DNA of 64,000 nt from positions 514,549-578,548 of the forward strand of contig JAGNLM010000001.1 in assembly GCA_017999615.1 (NCBI GenBank), in the 5' to 3' direction. Source of the stretch: Gammaproteobacteria bacterium. Its GTDB lineage: Bacteria > Pseudomonadota > Gammaproteobacteria > JAABTG01. Made by a program: the position numbers and the translations under genes. A model generated the notes under the pieces. That model was given only the letters and a program-made list of their open reading frames with translations, was not told the DNA's origin and did not search any database. Positions 29,508-38,048 of this stretch are shown one piece after another (positions within the stretch are counted from its first letter, which is position 1; each line of letters begins with the position of its first letter).

Positions 29508-30661
29508 CGGGCGGCCTCCAGGATCTTCGCAACGATCGCCTCGGGCTCGTGCACCGAGCCACCGGGGCGCGGCATGGAGACGACCTTCGCCTGCCCGGCG
29601 ACCGCCCGCTCGACCTCCTGCACGATCTGGCCCATGTTGATCTCGGGGACGACGAAGGCCTTCGCGTGGCCAGCGAGGGCGGCGACGCGCTCGGCCGGGA
29701 AGGGCCACACGATGACCAGGCGCAGGTGCCCCACCTTGACGCCCCGGTGCCGGGCCTCTTCGACGGCCGCGGCAGCCACGCGCGAGGTGATCCCGAAGGA
29801 CACGACCACGACGTCGGCCTCCTCGACGCCATCCTCGCGCACGTCGAGGAGTTTGTCGCGGTTCTGTCGGACCTTGCCGACCAGACGCTCGATGAGCTTC
29901 TTCTGGGCCGCGGGGTTCATGACGGGATAACCCCGGTCGTCGTGGGTGAGGCCCGTCACGTGGATCCGGTAGCCGTCCCCGGTCTTCGCCATGTCCGGCA
30001 CGAGGTCCTCACCGGCCTCGAAGACCCGGTACTCCCCGGGCTTCTTCTTCGTCCAACGCCGCTCGACGACGTCGATCTCCGAGGCCTGCGGGATGGTCAC
30101 CCGCTCCGTCATGTGGCCCACCACCTCGTCCATCATGAAGAACACCGGCACGCGGTAGGTCTCGGCCAGGTTGAAGGCCTGGATCATCAGGTCGAAGCAC
30201 TCCTGGGGCGACTGGGGGGAGAGCGCGATCACCTCGTAGTCCCCATGGGAGCCCCACTTCACCTGCATCATGTCGGCCTGGGCCGGCAGGGTGGGAAGCC
30301 CCGTCGAAGGGCCACCGCGCTGCACGTCGACGATGACCAGGGGGGTCTCGGTGATCGCCGCGTATCCCACGTGCTCCATCATGAGGGAGAGGCCGGGCCC
30401 CGAGGTGACGGTCATCGCCTTGAGTCCCGCCCACACCGCTCCCTGGATCGCGATGGAGGAGGCCAACTCGTCTTCGAGCTGGATGAAGACCCCACCGACG
30501 AGGGGGATGCGGCTCGCGAAGCGCTCCACGACCTCCGTGGAGGGGGTGATGGGGTAACCGGCCACGAAACGGCAACCGGCGGCCAGCGCGCCTTCGCAGG
30601 CCGCGTGGTCTCCGTCGATGAAGTGGTCGCCGGTCAGAACGCCACGGGGGTCGGCTTTCAA
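29504..30661 (-). CDS. korA: 2-oxoacid:ferredoxin oxidoreductase, alpha subunit
   Basis: 385 residues from a TTG at 30661 that overlaps the stop of the ferredoxin gene as TTGA. No ATG or GTG exists before the conserved core, so this rare start is likely and coupled. The core begins GDHFIDGDHAACEGALAAGCRFVAGYPITPSTEVVE. Then come FIQLEDELASSIAIQGAVWAG, TVTSGPGLSLMMEHVGYA and the domain II strand DVVVVSFGITSRVAAAA. It has the alpha-chain layout of 2-oxoglutarate:ferredoxin oxidoreductases. Confidence 0.93.
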   Translation of the reverse strand: MKADPRGVLTGDHFIDGDHAACEGALAAGCRFVAGYPITPSTEVVERFASRIPLVGGVFIQLEDELASSIAIQGAVWAGLKAMTVTSGPGLSLMMEHVGYAAITETPLVIVDVQRGGPSTGLPTLPAQADMMQVKWGSHGDYEVIALSPQSPQECFDLMIQAFNLAETYRVPVFFMMDEVVGHMTERVTIPQASEIDVVERRWTKKKPGEYRVFEAGEDLVPDMAKTGDGYRIHVTGLTHDDRGYPVMNPAAQKKLIERLVGKVRQNRDKLLDVREDGVEEADVVVVSFGITSRVAAAAVEEARHRGVKVGHLRLVIVWPFPAERVAALAGHAKAFVVPEINMGQIVQEVERAVAGQAKVVSMPRPGGSVHEPEAIVAKILEAAR

Positions 30662-30969
30662 GGCTTCACCTCCCCTGCGCTGTCGGGAGAGGCTTCGGCC
30701 GCCGGCGCCGCGCCGCGCCGCTTCTCGAGGTCCTTGTAGCGCACGCCGAAGATGGCGAAGTCGGGGCAGTACAGCCCGCAGAGGTCGCACCCCGTGCACT
30801 CGTCGGGGCGGGCCAGGACGGGGAAGAAATACCCCTTCGCGTTGAATTCCTTGGAGAGCTCGAGGCAGTGTGGGGGACAGAAGTCCACGCAATACGAGCA
30901 GCCCTTGCAGACCTCCCGCAAGACGAAAACAGTCCCCTTGCCCCGCTTGCCGGCGTGGCCCTCGCTCAT
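30658..30969 (-). CDS. korD: Dicluster 4Fe-4S ferredoxin subunit of the 2-oxoacid oxidoreductase
   Basis: 103 residues from the ATG at 30969; an in-frame ATG at 30999 lies too close to the promoter. Two 4Fe-4S motifs are CKGCSYCVDFCPPHCLELS and CTGCDLCGLYCPDFAIFG. It supplies or accepts electrons for the alpha/beta catalytic core. As first gene of korDABC it sits directly behind a recognisable promoter. Its C-terminal 20 residues are Ala/Glu-rich. Confidence 0.93.
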   Translation of the reverse strand: MSEGHAGKRGKGTVFVLREVCKGCSYCVDFCPPHCLELSKEFNAKGYFFPVLARPDECTGCDLCGLYCPDFAIFGVRYKDLEKRRGAAPAAEASPDSAGEVKP

Positions 30970-30999
30970 TCCTGACTCTCCCCAGAGACGAAACCGCAA

Positions 31000-31027
31000 A
31001 CTGTAAGGCCCTCATCGGCAGAGTCAA
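31000..31027 (-). promoter_or_regulatory. Promoter of the korDABC operon
   Basis: On the minus strand TTGACT (31027-31022) and TACAGT (31005-31000) are separated by 16 nt, matching the sigma-70 consensus at 5/6 and 4/6. The transcript would start about 25 nt before the korD ATG. Confidence 0.6.
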
Positions 31028-31181
31028 CCCATTGACCGGAGGAGCTTTCCGTGCTCTGGCTCCCCTTCCGGCCGCGCTTCCTGGCATTCTGAAGGTTCGC
31101 CGAGGAGCTCGCCGAGGACCGCCCGCGCGGTCCCAGCGCCTCGCCGCACGGCGGCCCGGCCCACCCGAGGTGTCATCGTCC

Positions 31182-32546
31182 ATGCTGCCCGAAGTCCTTC
31201 TTCTCCTGCTCCTCATCTCCCTGAACGGGCTCTTCGCCATGTCCGAGCTCGCGATCGTCTCCTCGCGCCGCGTGCGTCTGCAGCACATGGCGGAGGACGG
31301 CCGGCCGGGGGCCGCCCGCGCGCTCGAGCTGGCCGCCGAGCCGACGCGCTTCCTGTCGACCGTCCAGGTGGGAATCACCGGTATCGGGGTCCTGCTGGGC
31401 GCCATCGGCGAGGCGAGCCTCGCGGAGTCCTTCCAGCGTTGGCTGGAGCGCTGGCCGCTCACCGCGCCGCACGCCGAGGGGATCGCTCTCGCGCTGATGG
31501 TGGCGCTCATCACCTATGCCTCCCTGATCGTGGGCGAGCTGGTCCCGAAGCGCATCGCGATGCTGCACCCCGAGACGATCGCGGTCCGGGTCGCCCGACC
31601 GATGCACCGGCTCTCGCTGCTCTCGCGGCCCCTGGTGCGTTTGCTGAGCCTGTCCACGGAAGGGGTCCTGCGGCTTCTCGGGGTCCGGCGCCCGAGCGAG
31701 CCGTCGGTGACGGAGGAGGAGATCCAGATCCTGATGGAGCAGGGAACGCAGGAGGGGGTGTTCGAGCGGACGGAGCTGGAGCTCGTGGAGAACATCCTGC
31801 GGCTCGACATCCGACGGGTGGGGGCGGTGATGACGCCCCGCATGGACATCGTCTACGTGGACACGGCCGAGCCCTTCGCCGTCAACCGCACTCGGCTCCT
31901 GGAGGACACCTACTCGGAGGTCCCGGTGTGCGTGGGGGGGCTCGAGAACGTGGTCGGCTTCGTCACCGCCAAGGCCCTGCTCCGCAGCCTGCTGACGGGG
32001 AAAGAGCTGGACTTCGCTGCGGTCGCCGCCCCACCCCTATTCGTGCCGACGACGGTGACGCTCATCCAGCTGCTCGCGCACTTCAAGCGCAGCCAACTGC
32101 ACACGGCCCTCGTGGTCGATGAGTACGGTGAGGTGGCGGGCCTGGTGTCGCTCACGGACGTCCTCGAGGCGATCGTCGGCGCGCTGCCCTCCGGAGCCGC
32201 CGAGGAGACCCCGGAGGCGGTCGAGCGCGAGGACGGCAGCTGGCTCGTCGACGGGATGATGGACCTGCACGACCTGAAGCAGCGCTTCGACCTGGATGCA
32301 CTGCCCGGGGAGGACTCCCTCAAGGTCCACACCGTCGGCGGCTACGTCATGCTGAGTCTCGGCCGTGTCCCGGCCCCGGCGGAGGTGTTCGAGGCGGCGG
32401 GGCTGCGGTTCGAGGTGCTGGACATGGACGGGCGCCGGGTGGACAAGGTCCTGGTGAGGCGCATGGCGTATACTGACGGCGCGGTTGCCGAGGCGGCCGC
32501 GCCCCATGGCGGCTCGCCCGGGTCCCCCCGCAACGATAGGCTGTGA
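31182..32546 (+). CDS. CNNM/HlyC-CorC-type membrane protein with CBS pair
   Basis: 454 residues from the ATG at 31182. The N-terminal DUF21 membrane domain (about 1-190) begins LLLLLLISLNGLFAMSELAIVSSRR and contains VGITGIGVLLGAIGEASLAE and IVGELVPKRIAM. A CBS pair follows (about 210-340; VMTPRMDIVYVD and DYGE-like ALVVDEYGEVAGLVSLTDVLEAIVG). The C-terminal CorC_HlyC domain has the EDGSWLVDGMMDLHDL start. The family is implicated in Mg2+/Co2+ transport; the haemolysin label is historical. The last 13 codons lie inside the 4.5S RNA sequence, so the protein tail is dictated by RNA structure. Confidence 0.93.
   Translation: MLPEVLLLLLLISLNGLFAMSELAIVSSRRVRLQHMAEDGRPGAARALELAAEPTRFLSTVQVGITGIGVLLGAIGEASLAESFQRWLERWPLTAPHAEGIALALMVALITYASLIVGELVPKRIAMLHPETIAVRVARPMHRLSLLSRPLVRLLSLSTEGVLRLLGVRRPSEPSVTEEEIQILMEQGTQEGVFERTELELVENILRLDIRRVGAVMTPRMDIVYVDTAEPFAVNRTRLLEDTYSEVPVCVGGLENVVGFVTAKALLRSLLTGKELDFAAVAAPPLFVPTTVTLIQLLAHFKRSQLHTALVVDEYGEVAGLVSLTDVLEAIVGALPSGAAEETPEAVEREDGSWLVDGMMDLHDLKQRFDLDALPGEDSLKVHTVGGYVMLSLGRVPAPAEVFEAAGLRFEVLDMDGRRVDKVLVRRMAYTDGAVAEAAAPHGGSPGSPRNDRL
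32469..32474 (+). promoter_or_regulatory. ffs: Candidate -10 element of the 4.5S RNA gene, inside the upstream coding region
   Basis: TATACT lies 39 nt before the inferred 5' end of the mature RNA, within the coding region of the CBS membrane protein. The nearest -35-like hexamer, TGGACA at 32440, is too far away (23 nt), so the -10 stands alone. A 25-30 nt 5' leader would have to be trimmed. Confidence 0.4.
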
Positions 32547-32619
32547 ACCCCGTCAGGCCCGGAAGGGAGCAGCGGCAGCAGCGGATGCGTGTGCCGGGGT
32601 GTGGCCGGGGTGAGCCGCC
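32508..32619 (+). ncRNA. ffs: Signal recognition particle 4.5S RNA (small bacterial SRP RNA)
   Basis: The conserved apical domain is present: GTCAGGCCCGGAAGGGAGCAG on the 5' side and GCGTGTGCCGGGGTGTGGCC on the 3' side, close to E. coli ffs. The ends GGCGGCTC (32508-32515) and GAGCCGCC (32612-32619) pair perfectly, giving a hairpin of about 112 nt. It binds Ffh for co-translational targeting. The first 39 nt overlap the 3' end of the preceding coding gene. dnaX follows 24 nt later, the usual gammaproteobacterial neighbour. Confidence 0.93.
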
Positions 32620-32643
32620 TCTCCTTCGCGTCGGCCCGGAGAG

Positions 32644-34296
32644 ATGAGTTACCAGGCACTGGCCCGCAAGTGGCGCCCGCGCGTCTTCGAGGACGTGGTC
32701 GGTCAGGCTCACGTGGTGACCGCGCTCGCGAACGCGCTCGAGAGCCAGCGCCTGCACCACGCCTTCCTGTTCAGCGGCACGCGGGGCGTCGGCAAGACGA
32801 CCATCGCCCGGATCCTGGCCAAGTGCCTGAACTGCGAGCGGGGGGTGACCGCACACCCGTGCGGCGAGTGTGCGGCGTGCCGCGAGATCGACGAGGGCCG
32901 GTTCGTGGACCTCATCGAGGTGGACGCCGCGTCCAAGACCAAGGTCGAGGACACCCGTGACCTGCTCGAGAACGTCCCGTACGCCCCGACCCGGGGCCGC
33001 TACAAGGTGTACCTCATCGACGAGGTGCACATGCTCTCGGCCCACAGCTTCAACGCGCTGCTGAAGACCCTCGAGGAGCCACCGCCCCACGTCAAGTTCC
33101 TGCTCGCGACCACCGATCCCCAGCGCCTGCCTGCGACGGTCCTCTCTCGCTGCCTGCAGTTCAGCCTGAAGCGCCTCGGGGCGGGCCGGATCGCGGCTCA
33201 TCTGGGGCGGGTGGCGGCTGCGGAGGGGGTGTCCGCCGAGCCTGCCGCGCTCGAGGCCCTCGGGGCCGCGGCCGACGGCAGCGTGCGCGACGGCCTCAGC
33301 CTCCTCGACCAGGCCATCGCGTTCGGCGGCGGAACCGTGCGCGAGGCTGCGGTCCGGGAGATGCTGGGGACGCTCGACCGCGGGGCGCTCCTTGCCCTGG
33401 CGGAGGCGCTGGCGGCCGGAGACCCCGGGGAGGTCCTGAGAAGGGCGGGGGACCTCGCCGAAGGCGCGCCCGACCTCGAGGAGGTCCTGGTGCGGCTGGC
33501 GGCGTTGCTGCACCAGGTGGCACTCACGCAGTTGCTCGGTGAGGCCCCGGCAGGAGGCGAGGACCCCGCTCGGGTGGCTGCCCTGGCGGGCGCGCTGGCT
33601 CCGGGCGATGTGCAGCTCTGGTATCAGTTCGCGCTGCTCGGGCGCCGGGACCTGCCCCTGGCACCGGACCCGAAGACCGCGCTCGAGATGACCGTCCTGC
33701 GGATGCTGGCCTTCCGGCCGGAGGGAGCGCCGCAGGCTGCGCCGGCGCCGCGGGAAGTTCCGGGTGCGGCACGGCCGCGGCCTGCCCCGGAGGGTCCCGC
33801 GGCCGCCGCGGCACGGACGGGAAAGGGCGCCGGGCCGGTCGCCGGGGCCCCGCAGGCCCCGCCCCCTGCCGCGAGAGGCGAGTCGAACGGCGAGGATCCC
33901 ATGGACTGGCCGGCGTTGGTCGCCGCGCTGCCCCTCCAGGGCATGGCCCGGGAGCTCGCCATGAACAGCGTCCTGCTGGGGCGGGAGGAGGACCGGCTGC
34001 GCCTGCGCGTGGACGCAGCCCACGCCCAGATGCGCGGGGCGGGGCGCGAGAGTCAGCTGGAGCGGGCGCTCTCCACGCATCTCGGGAGGGCCATGCGGCT
34101 GTCCATCGAAGTCGGCCCGCTCGACGGGGCGGAGAGCCCGACGCAGCGGGCGAGGCGGGAGCTCGCCGAGCGGCGCGGGGTGGCGGCCAGGGTCCTCGAC
34201 CGGGACCCCACGGTGAAGCACCTGCGCGACGCGTTCTCTGCGTCGGTGATCGAGGAATCGGTGCGGGCCGGCGGGGAGACCGACGGTGAAACGTGA
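32644..34296 (+). CDS. dnaX: DNA polymerase III subunit gamma/tau
   Basis: 550 residues. AAA+ clamp-loader features are FSGTRGVGKTTIARILAKCLNC (Walker A about 45-52), the zinc module CLNCERG..CGECAACREID, YKVYLIDEVHMLSAHSFNALLKTLEEPP (Walker B) and ATTDPQRLPATVLSRCLQF. A Pro/Ala-rich linker (about 365-420) leads to a C-terminal domain resembling the tau DnaE-binding region. No A-rich slippery heptamer is seen in the linker, so programmed frameshifting to gamma is not evident. Start of the dnaX-ybaB-recR set. Confidence 0.97.
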   Translation: MSYQALARKWRPRVFEDVVGQAHVVTALANALESQRLHHAFLFSGTRGVGKTTIARILAKCLNCERGVTAHPCGECAACREIDEGRFVDLIEVDAASKTKVEDTRDLLENVPYAPTRGRYKVYLIDEVHMLSAHSFNALLKTLEEPPPHVKFLLATTDPQRLPATVLSRCLQFSLKRLGAGRIAAHLGRVAAAEGVSAEPAALEALGAAADGSVRDGLSLLDQAIAFGGGTVREAAVREMLGTLDRGALLALAEALAAGDPGEVLRRAGDLAEGAPDLEEVLVRLAALLHQVALTQLLGEAPAGGEDPARVAALAGALAPGDVQLWYQFALLGRRDLPLAPDPKTALEMTVLRMLAFRPEGAPQAAPAPREVPGAARPRPAPEGPAAAAARTGKGAGPVAGAPQAPPPAARGESNGEDPMDWPALVAALPLQGMARELAMNSVLLGREEDRLRLRVDAAHAQMRGAGRESQLERALSTHLGRAMRLSIEVGPLDGAESPTQRARRELAERRGVAARVLDRDPTVKHLRDAFSASVIEESVRAGGETDGET

Positions 34297-34338
34297 GGCG
34301 CGGGCGGGCGACCGGCCGCAGCGACAGGAGCGGACGCG

Positions 34339-34662
34339 ATGAAGGGTGGCTTGGGCAACATCATGAAGCAGGCGCAGCAACTCCAGGCCAATCTGCAGAA
34401 GGCCCAGGAGGAGCTCGCCACCATCGAGGTGACCGGCGAGTCCGGTGCGGGGCTCGTGCGGGTGGTCATGAACGGGCGCCACGACGTGCGGCGCGTGACC
34501 ATCGACCCGAGCCTGCTCGGTGAGGACCGGGAGATGCTGGAGGACCTGGTGGCCGCGGCGGTGAACGACGCGGTCCGCAAGGTCGAGCGGACGACCCAGG
34601 AGCGGATGGCGGGGCTCACGAGCGGTCTCGGCCTGCCCGCGGGCATGAAGCTCCCCTTCTGA
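34339..34662 (+). CDS. ybaB: YbaB/EbfC-family nucleoid-associated protein
   Basis: 107 residues. It begins [26 protein letters not shown], then [30 protein letters not shown] and ends [12 protein letters not shown], all family hallmarks. It is a dimeric DNA-binding protein of the nucleoid. It sits between dnaX and recR, the universal arrangement. Confidence 0.97.
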   Translation: MKGGLGNIMKQAQQLQANLQKAQEELATIEVTGESGAGLVRVVMNGRHDVRRVTIDPSLLGEDREMLEDLVAAAVNDAVRKVERTTQERMAGLTSGLGLPAGMKLPF

Positions 34663-34676
34663 GGGCTCGAGGCCCC

Positions 34677-35279
34677 ATGGCCGGCACCGGCAGCCGGTTG
34701 CTGGACCAGTTGATGGACGCCCTGCGCTGCCTGCCGGGCGTGGGTCCGCGGTCGGCGCAGCGCATCGCCTACCACCTCCTGCAGCGCGACCGGGCAGGGG
34801 GGAGGAGACTCGCCGGCGTCCTCGACGAGGCCATGGTCCGGATCGGCCACTGCAGCCGCTGCCGGACCTACACCGAGGGTGATCTCTGCGCGACCTGCGC
34901 GAGCTCGCACCGGGACGCGGGCCTGCTCTGCGTGGTCGAGAGCCCGGCCGACGTGGTCGCGCTGGAGCAGGCGACCGACTACCGCGGCCAGTACTTCGTC
35001 CTGCTCGGTCACCTGTCGCCCATCGATGGCGTGGGTCCCGTCGACCTGGGTCTCGACGCCCTGGATGCCCGCCTGGCGCAAGGCGGGGTGCGCGAGCTGG
35101 TCCTGGCCACCAACCCCACCGTCGAGGGCGAGGCAACCGCCCACTACATCGCGGAGTTGGCGCGCGAGCGCGGGGTGCGGGCGACGCGCATCGCTCACGG
35201 CGTGCCCGTCGGCGGGGAGCTCGAGTTCGTCGACAGCGGAACCCTCGCCCACGCCTTCCTGGGACGCCGGGAGGTCTGA
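34677..35279 (+). CDS. recR: Recombination protein RecR
   Basis: 200 residues. The N-terminal helix-hairpin-helix is [23 protein letters not shown]. The zinc finger is [16 protein letters not shown]. The Toprim domain follows with [39 protein letters not shown], and the C-terminal Walker-like end is [19 protein letters not shown]. With RecF/RecO it helps load RecA at gaps. It starts 14 nt after ybaB. Confidence 0.98.
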   Translation: MAGTGSRLLDQLMDALRCLPGVGPRSAQRIAYHLLQRDRAGGRRLAGVLDEAMVRIGHCSRCRTYTEGDLCATCASSHRDAGLLCVVESPADVVALEQATDYRGQYFVLLGHLSPIDGVGPVDLGLDALDARLAQGGVRELVLATNPTVEGEATAHYIAELARERGVRATRIAHGVPVGGELEFVDSGTLAHAFLGRREV

Positions 35280-35399
35280 CCTCGGGACCGGCCCCTGCGG
35301 CCCGGGTGCGCGGGGGGAAGGCCCGAGCCCGGAGCTCGGACCGGCCTGCGGAACATCTGCTAACATGCGGACTGTGAAGGCGTTTGCCGGGGAGGCACG

Positions 35400-35948
35400 A
35401 TGGCACGGGACGCGGGCAGCCTGATCTGGATCGACCTCGAGATGACCGGGCTCGACCCCGCGCGGGACCGGATCATCGAGGTGGCCACGGTGGTGACCGA
35501 CGCTGCGCTGCGCGTCATCGGCGAGGGCCCCGTGCTGGCCGTGCACCAGCCGGAAGGCGTGCTTGCGGAGATGGACGAGTGGAACGTCCAGCAGCACGGG
35601 CGGTCGGGTCTGCTGGACCGCGTCCGGCGGAGCTCCCTGCGCGAGGCCGACGCCGAGCGCCTGACGGTCGACTTCCTCACGGCCCACGTGCCCCCCGGCC
35701 GCTCGCCCATGTGTGGCAACAGCGTGTGTCAGGACCGCCGGTTCCTCGCCCGGTGGATGCCGGCGCTCGAGCGCCACTTCCACTATCGGGCGGTGGACGT
35801 CAGCACGCTCAAGGAGCTGGCCCTGCGCTGGCGCCCGGAGCTCGCCGCCGCCCTGACGAAGCAATCGAGCCACCGGGCCGCCGACGATATCCGCGAGTCG
35901 ATCCGGGAGCTCGCCTTCTACCGGGACCACTTCCTGCGCCTGAGCTGA
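35400..35948 (+). CDS. orn: Oligoribonuclease
   Basis: 182 residues, a DEDDh exonuclease. ExoI is [20 protein letters not shown] (about 10), Exo[18 protein letters not shown] (about 104) and Exo[21 protein letters not shown] (about 162). It degrades 2-5 nt RNAs, including pGpG from c-di-GMP turnover, and is essential in many gammaproteobacteria. Between recR and orn are 120 nt, with an AT-richer stretch around 35355-35375 but no clear promoter. Confidence 0.97.
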   Translation: MARDAGSLIWIDLEMTGLDPARDRIIEVATVVTDAALRVIGEGPVLAVHQPEGVLAEMDEWNVQQHGRSGLLDRVRRSSLREADAERLTVDFLTAHVPPGRSPMCGNSVCQDRRFLARWMPALERHFHYRAVDVSTLKELALRWRPELAAALTKQSSHRAADDIRESIRELAFYRDHFLRLS

Positions 35949-35951
35949 GCG

Positions 35952-37487
35952 ATGCGCGACGCGTTCTCCCCGGACCCGACTGCCCGCATGCCCTCGGGCC
36001 TGTACCGGGCGGCGCAGGTGCGGGGGTTCGACCGCGCGGCCATCGAGGGGCTCGGGATCCCGGGGGCCACCCTGATGGCGCGGGCCGGGGAGGCCGCCTT
36101 CCGCGCGCTGCGGGCCCGCTGGCCGGAGGCCCGCGCGGTGGCGGTCGTCTGCGGTGCGGGCAACAACGGGGGCGATGGGTACGTCGTGGCCCGGCTGGCC
36201 CGCGAGGCCGGCCTGGTGGCCCGCGCGGTGGCGGTCTCGGACCCCGCCAGGCTCCGGGGGGATGCCGCCGGGGCGGCTGAGGGGGCCCGCGCGGCCGGGG
36301 TCCCGCTGGAGCCCTTTCGGGCCGATGCGCTGCGCGGCGCCGACGTCCTGGTCGACGCCCTCCTGGGAACGGGGCTCGACCGTCCCCTGGAGGGGGAGTG
36401 GGCGGTCGCCGTGCAGGCGATCCGGTCGGCGGGCCGGCCGACGCTGGCCCTGGACATCCCCTCGGGGCTCCACGCGGACACGGGGCAAGTGCTCGGCGCG
36501 GCGGTGCGTGCCTCGGTCACGGTCACGTTCCTCGCGCTCAAGCCCGGGCTCTTCACCGGTGCGGGTCCGGCCTACTGCGGGCGGGTGGTGTTCCACGACC
36601 TCGGGGTTCCTCGCTCGGTGCTGGAAGGAGAGGAGCCCGCGGCCCTGCGCCTCGACGGCGAGGCCCTGAGGCGGGTCTGGCTGGCGCCCCGGCGCCGCGA
36701 TGCCCACAAGGGCCGTTTCGGCCACGTCCTCGTCGTCGGCGGCGATCACGGTTACGGTGGGGCCGCACGGTTGGCGGGCGAGGCGGCGGCGCGCTGCGGG
36801 GCCGGTCTCGTGACGGTCGCCACGCGCCCGGAGCACGTGGGGGCGATGATCGCCGCACGGCCCGAGTTGATGGCCCGAGGGGTCGAGCGGGCCTCGGACC
36901 TGGCACCGCTGCTCGCACGGGCGACGGTCGTGGCCCTGGGGCCGGGTCTCGGCCAGGGCAGCTGGGGCCGGGAGTTGGCAGCCGCCGCACTGGGGTGTGG
37001 ACTGCCTCAGGTGGTCGACGCCGACGCCCTCTCCATGGCGCCGCAGGGCACGACCCTTGCCTCCCCCCGCGTTCTGACGCCGCATCCGGGCGAGGCCGCC
37101 CGGATGCTCGGCATCTCGACCGCGCAGGTGCAGGACGACCGGCTCGTGGCGGCGGCGAGCCTGCGGGAGCGCTTCGGCGCGGTCGTGGTACTGAAGGGCA
37201 ACGGGACCGTCGTCGACGACGGGCAGGGTCCGCCGGCGATCTGCACGCAGGGAAACCCCGGCATGGCGACCGGGGGCATGGGAGACCTCCTGACCGGTGT
37301 CGTGGCCGGGCTCCTGGCACAGGGTGTCCCAGCGGGGGCAGCCGCGCGCCTCGGGGCGTGGCTGCACGCCGAGGCCGCGGACGCCGCGGCGCGCGGGGGT
37401 GAGCGCGGTCTTCTCCCGAGCGACCTCTTCGGCCATCTGACGAGTCTCGTGAATCCGCACCGCCCGGGGTCCGACGGTGGGCCCTGA
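35952..37487 (+). CDS. nnr: Bifunctional NAD(P)HX epimerase / ADP-dependent NAD(P)HX dehydratase
   Basis: 511 residues. The N-terminal YjeF_N epimerase (about 1-220) has VCGAGNNGGDGYVVARLA and VDALLGTGLDRPLEG. The C-terminal dehydratase/carbohydrate-kinase domain (about 235-505) has HKGRFGHVLVVGGDHGYGGAARLAGEAAARCGAGLVTVAT, TPHPGEAARMLG, VVLKGNGTVV and the ATP-binding GNPGMATGGMGDLLTGVVAGLLAQG. It repairs hydrated NAD(P)H. It starts 3 nt after orn and overlaps tsaE by 11 nt. Confidence 0.97.
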   Translation: MRDAFSPDPTARMPSGLYRAAQVRGFDRAAIEGLGIPGATLMARAGEAAFRALRARWPEARAVAVVCGAGNNGGDGYVVARLAREAGLVARAVAVSDPARLRGDAAGAAEGARAAGVPLEPFRADALRGADVLVDALLGTGLDRPLEGEWAVAVQAIRSAGRPTLALDIPSGLHADTGQVLGAAVRASVTVTFLALKPGLFTGAGPAYCGRVVFHDLGVPRSVLEGEEPAALRLDGEALRRVWLAPRRRDAHKGRFGHVLVVGGDHGYGGAARLAGEAAARCGAGLVTVATRPEHVGAMIAARPELMARGVERASDLAPLLARATVVALGPGLGQGSWGRELAAAALGCGLPQVVDADALSMAPQGTTLASPRVLTPHPGEAARMLGISTAQVQDDRLVAAASLRERFGAVVVLKGNGTVVDDGQGPPAICTQGNPGMATGGMGDLLTGVVAGLLAQGVPAGAAARLGAWLHAEAADAAARGGERGLLPSDLFGHLTSLVNPHRPGSDGGP

Positions 37488-37992
37488 AGAGGTCTCCCGC
37501 CCACCGGGACTGGCCGAAGCGGTCGCGCGAAGGGCCGTGGGTGCGCGGGTCGAGCACGCTCCCGACGAGCAGGCGATGACGGCGCTCGGGGAACGGCTGG
37601 GGCGGGCCTGTTCGGGCGGGGCGATCGTCTACCTGACCGGCGACCTCGGGACCGGCAAGACCACCCTGGTGCGAGGGGTGTTGCGGGGGCTCGGGCACCG
37701 GGGGCCGGTGCGCAGCCCCACCTTCACGCTGGTGGAGCCCTACGCGGTCGGCCCCCTCCCCGTGTACCACCTGGACCTCTACCGGCTCGGTGACCCGGAG
37801 GAACTGGAATACCTCGGGCTGCGCGACTACCTGGAGCCGGGGGTGCTCTGGCTGGTGGAGTGGCCCGAGCGCGGGGCGGGGCACCTTCCCCGTCCGGACG
37901 TGTGGGTCAGCATCGAGTACCGCGGCACGGGGCGCCGCCTGGAGCTGACGGCAGAGACCGACCACGGCCGGCGGGTCCTTGATCAAATGTAG
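37477..37992 (+). CDS. tsaE: tRNA threonylcarbamoyladenosine biosynthesis ATPase TsaE
   Basis: 171 residues from the ATG inside nnr. Homologues begin near residue 25 (DEQAMTALGERLGRAC), so a start further in (e.g. GTG around 37537) is possible. The P-loop is TGDLGTGKTTLVRGVLRGLGH. RSPTFTLVEPYAVGPLPVYHLDLYRLGDPEELEYLGL and the WPERG motif are family features. It assists TsaB/TsaD in t6A37 synthesis. It is followed by the amidase gene, as in E. coli. Confidence 0.95.
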   Translation: MGPEEVSRPPGLAEAVARRAVGARVEHAPDEQAMTALGERLGRACSGGAIVYLTGDLGTGKTTLVRGVLRGLGHRGPVRSPTFTLVEPYAVGPLPVYHLDLYRLGDPEELEYLGLRDYLEPGVLWLVEWPERGAGHLPRPDVWVSIEYRGTGRRLELTAETDHGRRVLDQM

Positions 37993-38000
37993 ATACGGGC

Positions 38001-38029
38001 TTAGATTTAACAGGCATCCTTCTAATAAT
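38001..38029 (+). promoter_or_regulatory. Candidate promoter of the amidase gene
   Basis: The 56-nt gap between tsaE and the amidase is AT-rich. AATAAT at 38024-38029 is a 5/6 -10 match, with TTAGAT 17 nt upstream as a poor -35. An independent promoter within the operon is plausible. Confidence 0.35.
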
Positions 38030-38048
38030 TGAGCGGAAAGTTTCGGGG

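Noticed and set aside
33700-33930. Programmed -1 frameshift making gamma from dnaX
   Set aside because: No A AAA AAG-type slippery run exists in the linker; the longest A-run is too short.
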